This document shows, one piece after another, positions 19,696-29,816 of a stretch of 31,966 bases of DNA. Source of the stretch: Asterionellopsis glacialis (Eukaryota > Bacillariophyta > Plagiogrammaphyceae > Rhaphoneidales > Asterionellopsidaceae); the NCBI GenBank assembly GCA_014885115.2, contig WKLE02000125.1:12270-44235 (forward strand), written 5' to 3'. Under the pieces are notes generated by a model. It worked only from the letters and a program-made list of their open reading frames with translations, ran no database searches and was not told the origin of the DNA. Every line of letters starts with the position of its first letter. The first letter of the stretch is position 1. A program made the position numbers and the translations under genes.

Positions 19696-20802
19696 TGAGG
19701 TGTAAAATAAATCTCCATTTAGCTAACGATTATTATTTATTATCTATTGTTATAACTCTGTCTTTCCGTTCAATGCAATCTTATTCTTGTGAAATTTTGT
19801 TTACATTTTCTTCAATAAGACGCGTTTACTCAAGTTTTGTTAGACAGGGTAAACTATCATCTTGGAGTGATAACAAGACCGAGCGATTAAAAACGATCCT
19901 AGAATTAATTCTAAATAATGGATTGTGCCATGGAGTTTTCCAAATATGCTCTACAAAATTGTATAGATGCTTTCAGGAATCTGCTTTGAAACATTCTGGT
20001 CAAAACTTTCCTTTTATCTGAACCATGGATCTTTCAGGACTTGTATATATAATGTAGACATTTATAATATATTGTAGCTCCTGTATCCCAATCAAAGGCA
20101 GTGCGTGTAGGTTTTACATTTATTGAAATCATACAGTAGTTTCTTATTTCCCAACGGGATCCAAAACGACCGAGAGCGAGAGAAAGAAAAAAATGTTGTG
20201 TGGGTGCTTACTCGGTAACAGTACATGGTTTAACCCTATTTCTCATAACTAATAAAAAGACTTAATGATGACCTAGGTGCCATATGTTTCTACGTTGATG
20301 ACTATGTATATATGATAAAATAGAATTTTAATAGATACATTCAGATATGAAGATATCCAATGATCCCGAATTTTGATGCCAACACGTGGAAGACCGAAAA
20401 CACTGGAGGCAGCAGCTACCTGGTACCTGTACGTAGAGAAAGAATGTTCGGCAGAGTTGAAAACTGTGTCGTTTACAGTGCAGTTAGTACCACAGACAGT
20501 CCTTCGTAGCGAAATGAATGACTTTCCAGTTGCTGGAATACCGGAAAATAACGAGACACTCACTCACCGGTTCTGCCTAGCACGCCCTTTTATTATGCAG
20601 TATTATATTATGCAACAAAATTACTGTGAGAAGGCTCCGACGACTGAAATTCTTCAAGTTGTCCGCGTGTCTTCTGTGATAGAGATTTAGATCTCTGTTG
20701 CTCCCACCGTCCCTGACCATCACAACACGAAAGAGGGTCAGCGAAAGGTGGAGTAAGAAGTGGTGCTTGTAGATACCGTGAGTTGTAACAGCACTTCACA
20801 TC
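19696..20802. other. Intergenic region, no gene supported
   Basis: This 1.1-kb spacer lies between two plus-strand genes. Open frames of 60-108 codons occur on both strands (19695-20021 +, 20273-20563 -, 20373-20690 +, 20608-20799 -), but none has a domain, a targeting signal or neighbouring splice sites that extend it. The part after about 20640 is less AT-rich and probably belongs to the promoter/5' UTR of the LRAT-like gene. A small non-coding RNA cannot be ruled out. Confidence 0.45.
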
Positions 20803-22531
20803 ATGTCAACTTTTCATTTCAAAGCTGAAGACGATGGAGGATCTAGTAATGACCTAGGAGAAGCTGCTTACAGACCTGTGACTACAGACGATTTTGAAGT
20901 AGATCAAACCTTTGGAGATGAGGATGAGGATGAGGACGGAGATCTTTTAGAACCATTTCCTGACCGTGGTGATGCTTCTGACCTTGCAGGTAGTGGAGAA
21001 GCGAGTGTTGGTTTTGAACGGCGAACAAATAATCCAGAAGAGGAACAAAATGATGATATACTTCGGCCAGGTGATCATGTGTACGTATGGTGCCGTTCCT
21101 TTGGATTTCCACGTGCGTATCAAAAACACGGTATCATTTTATCAGTGGATCCCGACGATCCTAATTCTACAACCGTAGTGTCCTTTTATCACAAAGATGG
21201 TCGTGACCGTGAGGCCTCTGATGCACGTGCAGAACATGAATCAGAAGAATGGAATGACGAATCCTTAATCCAGGAAGGGTCTACCTCACGACGACAAAAA
21301 CAAAAGATTACATCCGGCGTACGGGCTGATTCACTTCTTACCTTTTCCAAGGGATCTAAAATTCATAAAGTCAAGTATGGTAAAAGTTTGGCGAAACGTC
21401 TTTTAAGCCGTCCGGGCACCGTCACATCATGTGCACCGGATGAGCGTGGTTTAGTCGTCGCACGTGTCCGGTACATGTTGGACAATCCTCATTGTATGCC
21501 AGAATATCACATGGTGGCTGCCAATGGCGAGTGTGCTGCTGTTTGGTGTCGTATTGGACGGTGGTGTACATTACAGGGATCATCCATTTTACATATTATG
21601 TTTGTAGGACAAGCTGGAAGTGCTGTAGCTGGTGGTGTCGTTGCCTCCAATGTATGCTTTTGGGTACGTTTTTACTTGCGTGATCTAACGAGAAAGATGT
21701 TCTGTTATATGGCACATAACTTTCCACGATGAAGACTTTCTCTTGGTCTCACATTGCTGTTTGATTTTTGTTCTCACCCTCTTTTTTGTATTTCAGGCAC
21801 CCATGCCAGGTTTTTGGGGATCAATTGGATATTGGTGGTATGTACCAGCCACAGTGGCATACCCTGTCCTTGTTCCTGTTTTAATTGGCTTTGGATTGGC
21901 ATCCTTGTTACCATTAGAGGTATTAAGACGTTATCGTAAAAAATGGCAACAGCTATCGGTACAATTAAATACAGAGTTTTGGACCAAAACAGACCATGAA
22001 ATTAAGGAGCTATACTTTGCTTCATCTGTTTGCACAGATGATGATTGGATGAATAAATTTTTCATGGAAGACAAAGAAAAGGAGGATGAAGCTAAAGGAA
22101 AATACATGCCTCTTAATGCTGATGGTGGACCTGATGGTATAGATGATGACGACGACGACGAGGAAGTAATGGAGCGAATGGCAAAGGAAGCCTATGGAAT
22201 GGATGGAGAAAATGGGAAATCTGAAGAAGCAAATGCTTCATTCAAGGAGCATTGGCAAGGTATGATGCAAAAAATTAATCACTCATTTTCGAATCGTGGT
22301 GGTAACAATAATAGTAAGATTAGAGCTGTAGATAATGATGACCAACACGGATATGATGATTGGGATAGGTCTCAACTATTGAAACAAGATGCATCCAACA
22401 AAGAAAATATGAAAAATACTTGGGGAATGCCTTGGACGAAGAGAGGTATTGATTCGTCTAACGAAGCAGATACTGGAAGAAGAGAACAGCAAGAGAGGGA
22501 TAGAGCTCACGCAACCAATCTGCTCGACTAA
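20803..22531 (+). CDS. LRAT-like (NlpC/P60-type) domain membrane protein
   Basis: Two exons, 20803-21663 and 21797-22531, with a 133-bp GT-AG intron (donor GTACGT, acceptor TTTCAG, phase 0), give 531 residues. Residues about 88-260 resemble an LRAT domain: LRPGDHVYVW, then a His in KHGIIL (H109), and later NGECAAVWCRIGRW (N241, C244, C249), which corresponds to the Asn-Cys catalytic segment of this permuted papain-like fold. Such enzymes are acyltransferases, thiolesterases or peptidases; the reaction here is unknown. The first 85 residues are acidic. Two hydrophobic stretches follow the domain (about 262-287 and 299-326, the second rich in Trp, Pro and Val), so the protein is probably membrane-anchored. 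The tail (about 345-531) is charged and disordered with an Asp run. The intron falls between the two hydrophobic segments. Confidence 0.78.
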
Positions 22532-22693
22532 ACACAGATTTGAAGTAAGCGTGCGATCACTACGTCATACTATCAAGTGCTACACGTATTACTAAAAATC
22601 TTTTAAATTGTTGAATGTTTTGTTTTAAACTAATGTTATTTATGTCAAACTCCGAGTACTTTTTTCAATATACAGTGTCCCGTTATTTTTTTG

Positions 22694-22708
22694 GATGAAG
22701 TCTTCATC
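22694..22708. repeat. Palindrome GATGAAG-T-CTTCATC
   Basis: Perfect 7-bp arms flank one central T. It lies about 45 bp before the CTAGA array in the same convergent spacer. Confidence 0.7.
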
Positions 22709-22753
22709 TCTACAGGACTAGGCCCTCGGACCTAAGTCCTCTAGAGAAGTCTC

Positions 22754-22783
22754 CTAGACTAGACTAGACTAGACTAGACTAGA
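22754..22783. repeat. (CTAGA)6 tandem repeat
   Basis: Six exact copies of the pentamer CTAGA lie head to tail. The flanks repeat related words (CCTCTAG at about 22737 and CTAGAGG at about 22779, which are inverse complements), so the array sits inside an imperfect inverted repeat. Confidence 0.9.
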
Positions 22784-22842
22784 GGAGCAGGGACTTTCTA
22801 CAATTGCATAAAAATCCTAAGTAACCGATGAAGATCTCCCTG

Positions 22843-25439
22843 TTAAATTTTGTTGTTGCTGTTGTTGTTGGCAGTAGCTAATGGACAATCGACAAGATCG
22901 TGATCTACACAACTGTAAGACAAACTTTCGATTGGTGTACCCCATGTTGATTTACCGTCGTCCATATTGGCAATGAAATCACATCCCTTGACACTTGTAT
23001 TAGAGCCTTGTACAAAGTTAGAGTGTGATTCAACTACTTCGCCGAACACCTGATTGATAACGGGCGCAATTGTGACCCCATTATCGATAAAACAGTTTCC
23101 AACCAACTTTAACACTCCAGCAAAATTATCGACAAGACAGACATTCCACCTCTATCGGAAGGAAATCAAAGCAAAGCAAAACAAGCGTTAAAGCTTTAGT
23201 ATTTTTTTCATACAACTCTTCATTCAAGAGGATTGTAAAGTCTCTAAAACTTACCATAGTAGGTGGAATTGCAGCATTCTCATTGTTTTCAAACAATGAA
23301 TTTGTAATTAGTATTTCTACATCATCGCTGTTTATAAGACTTGAGGGCAGAGCTTCTTGTCCATTTTCCTCCGGTTGAATACCAAGTACATTATCCTGCA
23401 AGCAAGTTGATACTCAATGGTGGTGTTAGTTTTATTTCAGATGAGACAATTGGAAAACGTATTAGTTCTAGAACACTTACACGGAATGTACATCCATCAA
23501 CTTTTACGAGAAGACTTCTAGAAGAATTTGTAAGTATATCCCCAAAATCTTCTGCTTGTAAAAATAATATTGCACGTCCGCGATTCAAAATCTGGTTATC
23601 CTTTATGAGAAAAAGAGACAAGAGGAAGACATCAAATGTTGGAAACTTCAGGAATATCAACAGAATTAGGTTGTAGGAGGCATGGCTTACCGCAAAAACA
23701 CAATCATGGAAGGTTATATCACCAACTCCGTGTACAAACACATTGGAATCATGTGATTGCAAGTTCTGGATATTTTGTGTGAAAGTCAAACCTTCGACAA
23801 ATATGTTTTGTAATGTTATATCTGTTTCTGGTCCAAATAAAGTCGTCAAAAACTGGCCCATCATTAGGAGTTGACCGCCACCGCCGGATATTGTACAATT
23901 ATTGGTACTACTTCCATCTTCACCACATTTCAAGTGCACATTGGAATGCAAAATAATTATTCGCTTCATCGGAGGGTGGATGATTGTGCCATCGTCCAAC
24001 ACAGAATCCGTTATATATGTTGTATTCGGACAAAATGTATAGTACCTGTTTTCTCTGTCGTCCTGCAAAGCATACTCAGCAAAATTATAAGCAGCTACAC
24101 TTGTCAAACACCCATTTACAGAATCTTCGCAACCACAGTTGATGGCATCTCGAACCTGGTAATCACTACATTCTCCGAATTCTCTCTCAAGATCCGAATG
24201 TGATACATAACTAAGATAGGTATCCAAGGCGGAGCAAGTCATACGAACAAGGTAAGGATGAGTCATATTGTAACCCGCGGGGTCAAGGTTTGTTCCCTGT
24301 TGGGTATAATCACTAAAGGCTAAATTGTCAGGATTTGAGGGAAGACCACCATTTACACAAAGCTTGCAAGTACGATTTGTGCTGTTACTAGGTGGAGGTA
24401 ATTCGGGACAACCGCATTTTGTGAATGCCAAGGTCTGTTCAAGGAGACAAGATGGATCATCTTTATTGTATTTAGTCTCGAGAGTTTTTGACATGTTCTC
24501 GCATGTAATTCCAGGCGAGAAAAATGTTTCGGAAGTGTTAACTTCAGATTCACGATAACTGTAGCACAAGCTACAGTATACAGGAGTATCACCAGCAGCA
24601 TCATCCCCGTTGACAAGAACGAAAGATACTGTTACCGCAACCGCTAGAATTACAATAATTATTATGATCCATACAAGCACTTTCCATCGGGATCTTTTGA
24701 CAACTTGTGCTACAGGAGCCTCATCAAGCTTCTTTTGAACAGCTTGGCTTACTTGGGTTTCAATATCCCCTTCACTCACTTTGTAAGCTGTAGGAGTGAC
24801 TTCGGCTCCTATGTCTTGACGATCTTGCTGGTGAGGAGAATCGACATTTCGAAAGAAAGGAATTGATCCTTCATTTTCGTCGTCTTGGAGAACAATATGC
24901 TCGGGTTCATCTTCGTCGTCTTGGAGAACAATATTCTTGGGTGTGAGCTTGTCATTCTGGATACTATCGATTTTTCCTTGATTAGGAAGCTGATCTGATG
25001 AAGATTCAAGGTGAATGAACTTAGGGCCATCCATGACTCTTTTCTTTTCATTTTTATCATCTTTCTTACAATCTTGGCTTCCAGTATTTCCTGGGACATC
25101 AACAGCACCAGGCGCGGATACCTTCGCTGACGACAGCTTTGATTTTTCTACCCCTGTGGAAAGCGTTTCTGGGAACATTTCTGGTTGATCTTTGGAATTG
25201 TCTGGATTTGATTTATTCAAATGACAATGCTGCTGGTAGAGTTGTGTGTGGTCAGTTTCGTTTAGTTTATTATCTGATGAATTGACGCTGGGACCGTTGT
25301 CCACATTTGTGGAGTTATGCGATTTTTCACTATGCAAGGGAAGTTGCACTGGTTCACAAGCATCGTCCGGCATGTGTGGCTGCGGTTCAGGACATTTATT
25401 CACAGGTTCCAGACGTCCCTGCTGGATTGTCTTCTTCAT
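22843..25439 (-). CDS. Type II membrane protein with Cys-rich modules and beta-helix-like tail
   Basis: Four exons, 25439-23691, 23600-23481, 23395-23255 and 23151-22843, with introns of 90, 85 and 103 bp, all phase 0, encode about 772 residues. The last acceptor (TAG before 23151) is the least certain. Residues 1-250 are hydrophilic and cytoplasmic in type. One transmembrane helix (about 254-276, Ile/Val-rich after Arg-Ser-Arg-Trp-Lys) follows. Outside it are two Cys-rich modules, each with a leading C-x2-C and a closing CGC (YCSLC ... FTKCGC and TCKLC ... AINCGC), and several Asn-x-Ser/Thr sites. From about residue 470 to 720 the pattern of short strands with Asn and Phe (ITLQNIFVEGLTFTQN, ITFHDCVFA, VKVDGCTFR, ILITNSLFENN) suggests a right-handed parallel beta-helix, as in pectate-lyase-like proteins. 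No catalytic residues are identified. A surface or frustule-associated role is inference. Confidence 0.75.
24876..24934. repeat. Direct repeat in coding sequence (duplicated IVLQDDE motif)
   Basis: An identical 23-bp segment occurs at 24876-24898 and 24912-24934, offset by 36 bp (12 codons). In the minus-strand protein it gives two copies of the acidic motif NIVLQDDEDE / HIVLQDDENE near residues 168-190. Confidence 0.9.
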
Positions 25440-25474
25440 TATGGATCTATGGAGGGTGAGATAATCAGTTTCAT

Positions 25475-25562
25475 GTGATTTCAGTTGTAAAGAACTTGAA
25501 AAGCTTATTTTTGTATTACTTGACAGTGTTGTTAGTTCCGCGTGATTTCAGTCGTAAAGAAC
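25475..25562. repeat. 21-bp direct repeat, two copies
   Basis: Copies at 25475-25495 and 25542-25562 match at 20 of 21 bases (one T/C difference) and start with GTGATTTCAGT. The offset is 67 bp. They lie upstream of the beta-helix gene's start codon (minus strand). Confidence 0.85.
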
Positions 25563-25692
25563 CTTCAGGTTCTCTGCTGATTGCTGATGGCTTCTCATTT
25601 TTTCTACCATCCCTATTTTTTCAGAATGTGATTTGCGCAACAGTGTTCTCATAATTTACGTGTCTCCCGATCTTACCGGTCGGTCGGTACGG

Positions 25693-25716
25693 GACTGACT
25701 GACTGACTGACTGACT
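25693..25716. repeat. (GACT)6 microsatellite
   Basis: Six exact head-to-tail copies of GACT, preceded by a short CGGT repeat at about 25677-25688. It lies about 100 bp upstream of the XPF start codon. Confidence 0.95.
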
Positions 25717-25819
25717 GTAAGTGTCATTTATCTCTATCCCTAGTTAAGTTGAAGGGAACAGAATTCTCCCTCCAAGCCCAGCGAAAATCTGCATTGACGT
25801 TCGAACAGGAGACAGCACG

Positions 25820-28800
25820 ATGTCGCCGTCGCCTAAGAAGCAAGCAGCCAACGAAGGTGATCAGTCTAAAGAGTCTCTAATCCCCAAAGGGCAACTCCCT
25901 ACCTATCTGGCAGAAGCTTTTGGTGAATTGTATGGCGAAGATGGCTTACTTGTACTTGGAAAAGGTTTGGGACTTTTAAGGTAAGCTGGTTTGCAATATT
26001 GTAGTTCGTGGTGTTGCTCGCTTGTAAGTTTGACCAAAAGCGCAACGTCTTCGGTCACGGTTTGACTTAAAAGATTAGAAACTGGCAACATTACTCATGA
26101 CCAACTAAAAATGGTGAAATCTATAGTGAACATTGTTGCAAATCTCACAATCCTGATTTTGTTTTCATAAATCAGTTTGGTCGCAAGCTTTGTTCGGTTC
26201 TATGGGGATATCAATGAAGGTCACGTTGCAATTATGTCAGAGGAATCAGACAAAGCAAATGAAACGAAACCAATCAAAACGCCGTTGGTTTTTGTCCTTG
26301 GATTACGTGAAAGTGAACGAAAAGCTCTTGTGGCAATGTTGGAAATGTGGGGAACACCTCCTGAATTACTCCCAACCATGATCACGAATGAATCTGGTCA
26401 GGGGAAGGATAGAGCACTCATGTATAGTCGCGGGGGCATCTTTGTTATTACGACACGTATCCTTATTGTAGACCTACTTACCAACACGGCAGACCCCAAA
26501 GATATTGATGGCATTCTTGTAGCTCACGCAGAAAATGTAACAGAGCAGTCCACGGAAGCTTTTATTTTACGAATTTTTCGAACACAAAAACAGCTTGCTG
26601 CTAATGACAAGCAAAATACGGGATTTATCAAAGCTTTTTCAGATTCACCCGGTGCAATAATGTCTGGATTTGCGAAAGTGGACAAGATCCTGAAAGCTCT
26701 GCATGTTAGAAGACTCTACCTATACCCTAGATTTCATGCTAGTGTTGCAGACGAGTTGGAAAGTACACCTCCCAATGTTGACGAATTGCACCAGGTACGA
26801 CGTTTGTTTAGATTACTGAAACTAAATGATATAGTAGATCTAACTTTCTTGCTGCTTGCCTGCTGTTCACAGGAACTATCACCACGAATGAAAGATATTC
26901 AAAGTGCCATTGCTGCTGCAGTGCAGGTACGTACATGTTTCTTAAAATCTCTCGTCCCTTCCCTTATTTTACCCTATCTCTTACATGATGTTCGTTTCTT
27001 TTAATATTTGATAGACGTGTATACGGGAACTAAAGAATTCAACATCACTTCTCGAGTGGTCTGACACCGATCTATCTGTCGAAAATTGTGTAACTGCGAA
27101 CTTTGACATGGCGATTTCACGACAATTGGAACATGATTGGCATCGTCTGCGGCCTCAAACAAAACAGTTGGTCCAGGACCTTCGCACGCTTCGCACTCTG
27201 TTTCAGTCATTAATCCAGTATGATTGTGTTGGGTACGTGTGTTGATTGTCTTTTCTTGGACCTTTCCTTTTAGGCGTCCGTTTACATGCTAATTCATTTT
27301 TATTGTCGCTTTATAGTTTTTGGAAATTGCTTCACGCTTTAAAAACCATGAGCGCGGCATCACGACATCCTTCCATGTGGCTCCTTACTCCTGCAGCTGA
27401 TTTGCTATTTCGAAAAGCTAAAGAAAGAATATATACATTGTCGATGTCAAAGCCCACTGAAAAAGTTCCGAATCCCGTAGCTAGGCTAACTCCTGTCTTG
27501 GAAGAGCATCCGAAATGGCGTTTGCTGAGGCAGGTGTTGACTGAGATAGAGGAGAAATACGACAAGAAAATAGACGAAGGAAAACAAGCCGGCCCTGCTA
27601 CTGTGCTAGTGATGGTGAAGGATGAAAGGACTTTAGAAACTGTCAGTACTTACCTTATCGAGGGTAAACAAAGGGCTATGACCCTGCGCTGGTTACGATT
27701 TTTAGAAAAGTACAACGACCGCTCCCGATCTGTCACAAACAGTTCTAATGGGACATCCAAGTTGTCGGAAGAAAGTCGCTTATTATTGGAAGAGGAAAGC
27801 AGGGCACGGAATTTTTTGTTTGGCGATGGTAAGAAAAAAAGTTATACTAAGAGTAACGATTTTTCTACGGAGAAAAAACGAAAACAATTAAATGCTGTTC
27901 CAGAGTATGTGAAGAAAAAACGCCGAATTGCCACAGAGCGAGGACGGGGTAAGCAAACTCGTCAGGCTGATGATCTTGAAAGGAGCGCTATTCTAGATGA
28001 AGCTATTGAAGTGGCAGAACACGATGAAGGCGTGAAGGCAGAATTGCGTGGTGGGTTATTGAATGAAGCGCAAGATGATGCAGAGTCGTCAGATGATGAA
28101 GAGGAGCGCAAATTCCGTGTTTTAGAAGAAGCAAATGAAGTCAAAGTTATCGTTCGGAGCTATTCTCGGATGGAAGGAGATGAAGCACTTTTGCTGCTAC
28201 AAGACATAGAACCTTCCTACGTTGTTCTCTACGACGCTGATTTATCCTTCATTCGAGCAATTGAGATTTATTGCAGCATCTACCCAAGTGCATCAGAAGA
28301 CGAACGGTTGCATGTTTTTTTTATGATGTTTGAGGCTAGTGCAGAGGAAAAGAATTTCATGAAATCTCTTGAAAATGAGCAGAACGCATTTGAAAGACTG
28401 ATTCATCACAAAACGACAATGCCAATGCCCATGTTTACTGTTGGTGCAGGTACAACACAGGAAATGCAGCAAGCCTTGAACTCAGGAAGTGGAATGACCG
28501 GGTCGTATGCAAAAGGAACATTGCCACTTTCTGTCGATACTCGGACAGGCCGTGGCAAAGCCAAAGCCAATACAGATAAACGCGATATTGCTGTTGATGT
28601 TCGAGAATTCCGTTCGGCTTTACCATCCATTCTTCATCAGGGGGGGATGCGCCTTGCTCCCGTCACATTAACAGTTGGAGATTTTGTGCTTAGCAACGTG
28701 CACTGTGTGGAACGAAAAAGCATTAGCGATTTGTTTGGCAGCTTTGCCAGTGGCAGATTGTTCACTCAAGCAGAGTCAATGTCGAAGCATTACAAATGCC

Positions 28801-29288
28801 CATGTCTGCTGATTGAATTTGATCCAGCAAAATCGTTCAGTCTCCAGAATCAGAATGAACTTGGTGTAGAGATCCGTACAGATGCTGTCTGTTCAAAGAT
28901 GTCCTTGCTAACTATGCATTTTCCCAAACTTCGAATACTCTGGTCACGCGGTCCACATGAAACACTACGGATATTTAAAGCTTTGAAAACAAACCATGAA
29001 GAAGTGGATGTCGACAGGGCAGTTGAAATTGGAACCAATGAATCTATTGATGCTGTATTGAATGAAGGTTGTGAAGATGACGAAGAAGACGAAGTAAACG
29101 ATGCAGCAAGAGACATGCTTTTGAGGCTTCCAGGCGTCAACGCTCACAACGCAAGAAAGATTATGAAAGAGTGCGATACCATTGCTGAGCTAGCAGAGAT
29201 GTCGCGAGAGAGGCTCAGGGAAATCGCTGGCCCCGTTACAGGTCAGAAATTGTTCACATTCTTTCGACAAAAAATGGCTGCAACTTGA
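25820..29288 (+). CDS. ERCC4: XPF/ERCC4-type DNA repair endonuclease
   Basis: Five exons, 25820-25980, 26176-26794, 26873-26926, 27015-27232 and 27317-29288, with introns of 195, 78, 88 and 84 bp, encode 1007 residues (animal XPF about 916). The N-terminal half is the degenerate SF2 helicase-like region: GGIFVITTRILIVDLL, ILVAHAENVTEQSTEAFILR, GFIKAFSDSPGA and LYLYPRFHASV are family hallmarks, as is SLIQYDCVGFWKLL across the fourth intron. The nuclease domain has GD (D806) and ERK-x3-D (E816-R817-K818, D822), the metal-dependent catalytic motif. A tandem helix-hairpin-helix follows at about 949-1005 (LLRLPGVNAHNARKIM). With ERCC1, this enzyme cuts 5' of bulky lesions in nucleotide-excision repair and acts on crosslinks. 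A Lys/Arg-rich linker at about 525-560 and an Asp/Glu stretch are longer than usual. Confidence 0.95.
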
Positions 29289-29816
29289 TGATTATTTTGA
29301 GATACACGTAGAGGTAAAGTGAGCCACGCGCCTTACGTATTGCTACAGTGATTGTGCTAATCGCCTCCTTAAAATGTAACAGCTCCTTTATTTTTCTAGT
29401 CATAATGATTACACTTAAACTTTGTTTCGATCTAGCAACTTGAGATTCTTTGATTGCTTCGAGTCGTGGCTGTTGACACGAATGCATCTATGCCTGTCCT
29501 CTCCCGCAGGTTTGTCCGCCTTCCGTCGGAAAATCTTGCGTGCAGTGGCAGTGGACCACCCCCCATTTTATTTTTTATTTTGTTCGGTCGAAGAAAAGAT
29601 CGCTCGTGTGAAAAGAAGAACCAGACAACAAGCGACGACAACGGGTCGATTCCATCACAACTACACCCCCTTGACTCCTGTCTCCAGTCTAACACCCATC
29701 GTCCTAGCAGAAAACTTTCCGACTGTTGTACTTCAGAGTTTCCAAGGCTGCTATTGGAAAGCAAATAAAACTAAAATTCGTTCTGAGAACAAGAGGGATT
29801 TTCAATTTTCTTCACG
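29289..29816. other. Intergenic region between XPF and RRP45
   Basis: Both genes are on the plus strand. Open frames at 29422-29850 (+), 29454-29768 (+) and 29432-29764 (-) overlap in different frames, have no domain and are not credible. The region probably holds the XPF 3' UTR and the RRP45 promoter. Confidence 0.5.

Larger units (their letters stand above)
22532..22842. other. Convergent intergenic region with satellite-like repeat
   Basis: This separates the stop codons of the LRAT-like gene (+) and the beta-helix gene (-). No gene is seen. It holds a 15-bp palindrome and six copies of CTAGA, described separately. Confidence 0.6.
25440..25819. other. Divergent intergenic region with repeats
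   Basis: This lies between the starts of the beta-helix membrane protein (-) and the XPF gene (+), so it probably holds both promoters. It contains a 21-bp direct repeat (25475 and 25542) and a (GACT)6 array preceded by short CGGT repeats. No gene is seen. Confidence 0.6.

Noticed and set aside
19695..20021. 108-codon plus-strand frame starting at the GYF gene stop codon
   Set aside because: No domain, Ser/Leu/Cys-rich AT-driven composition, and the position fits a 3' UTR.
20273..20563. Minus-strand frame with a Walker-A-like GIPATGKS near its start
   Set aside because: The match is eight residues in a 96-codon frame with no Walker B or other NTPase motif around it, so it is most likely chance.
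21743..22531. Separate gene starting at the ATG at 21743
   Set aside because: That ATG lies in the intron. A strong acceptor (TTTCAG at 21791-21796) and donor (GTACGT at 21664) join the frame to the LRAT-like exon in phase 0.
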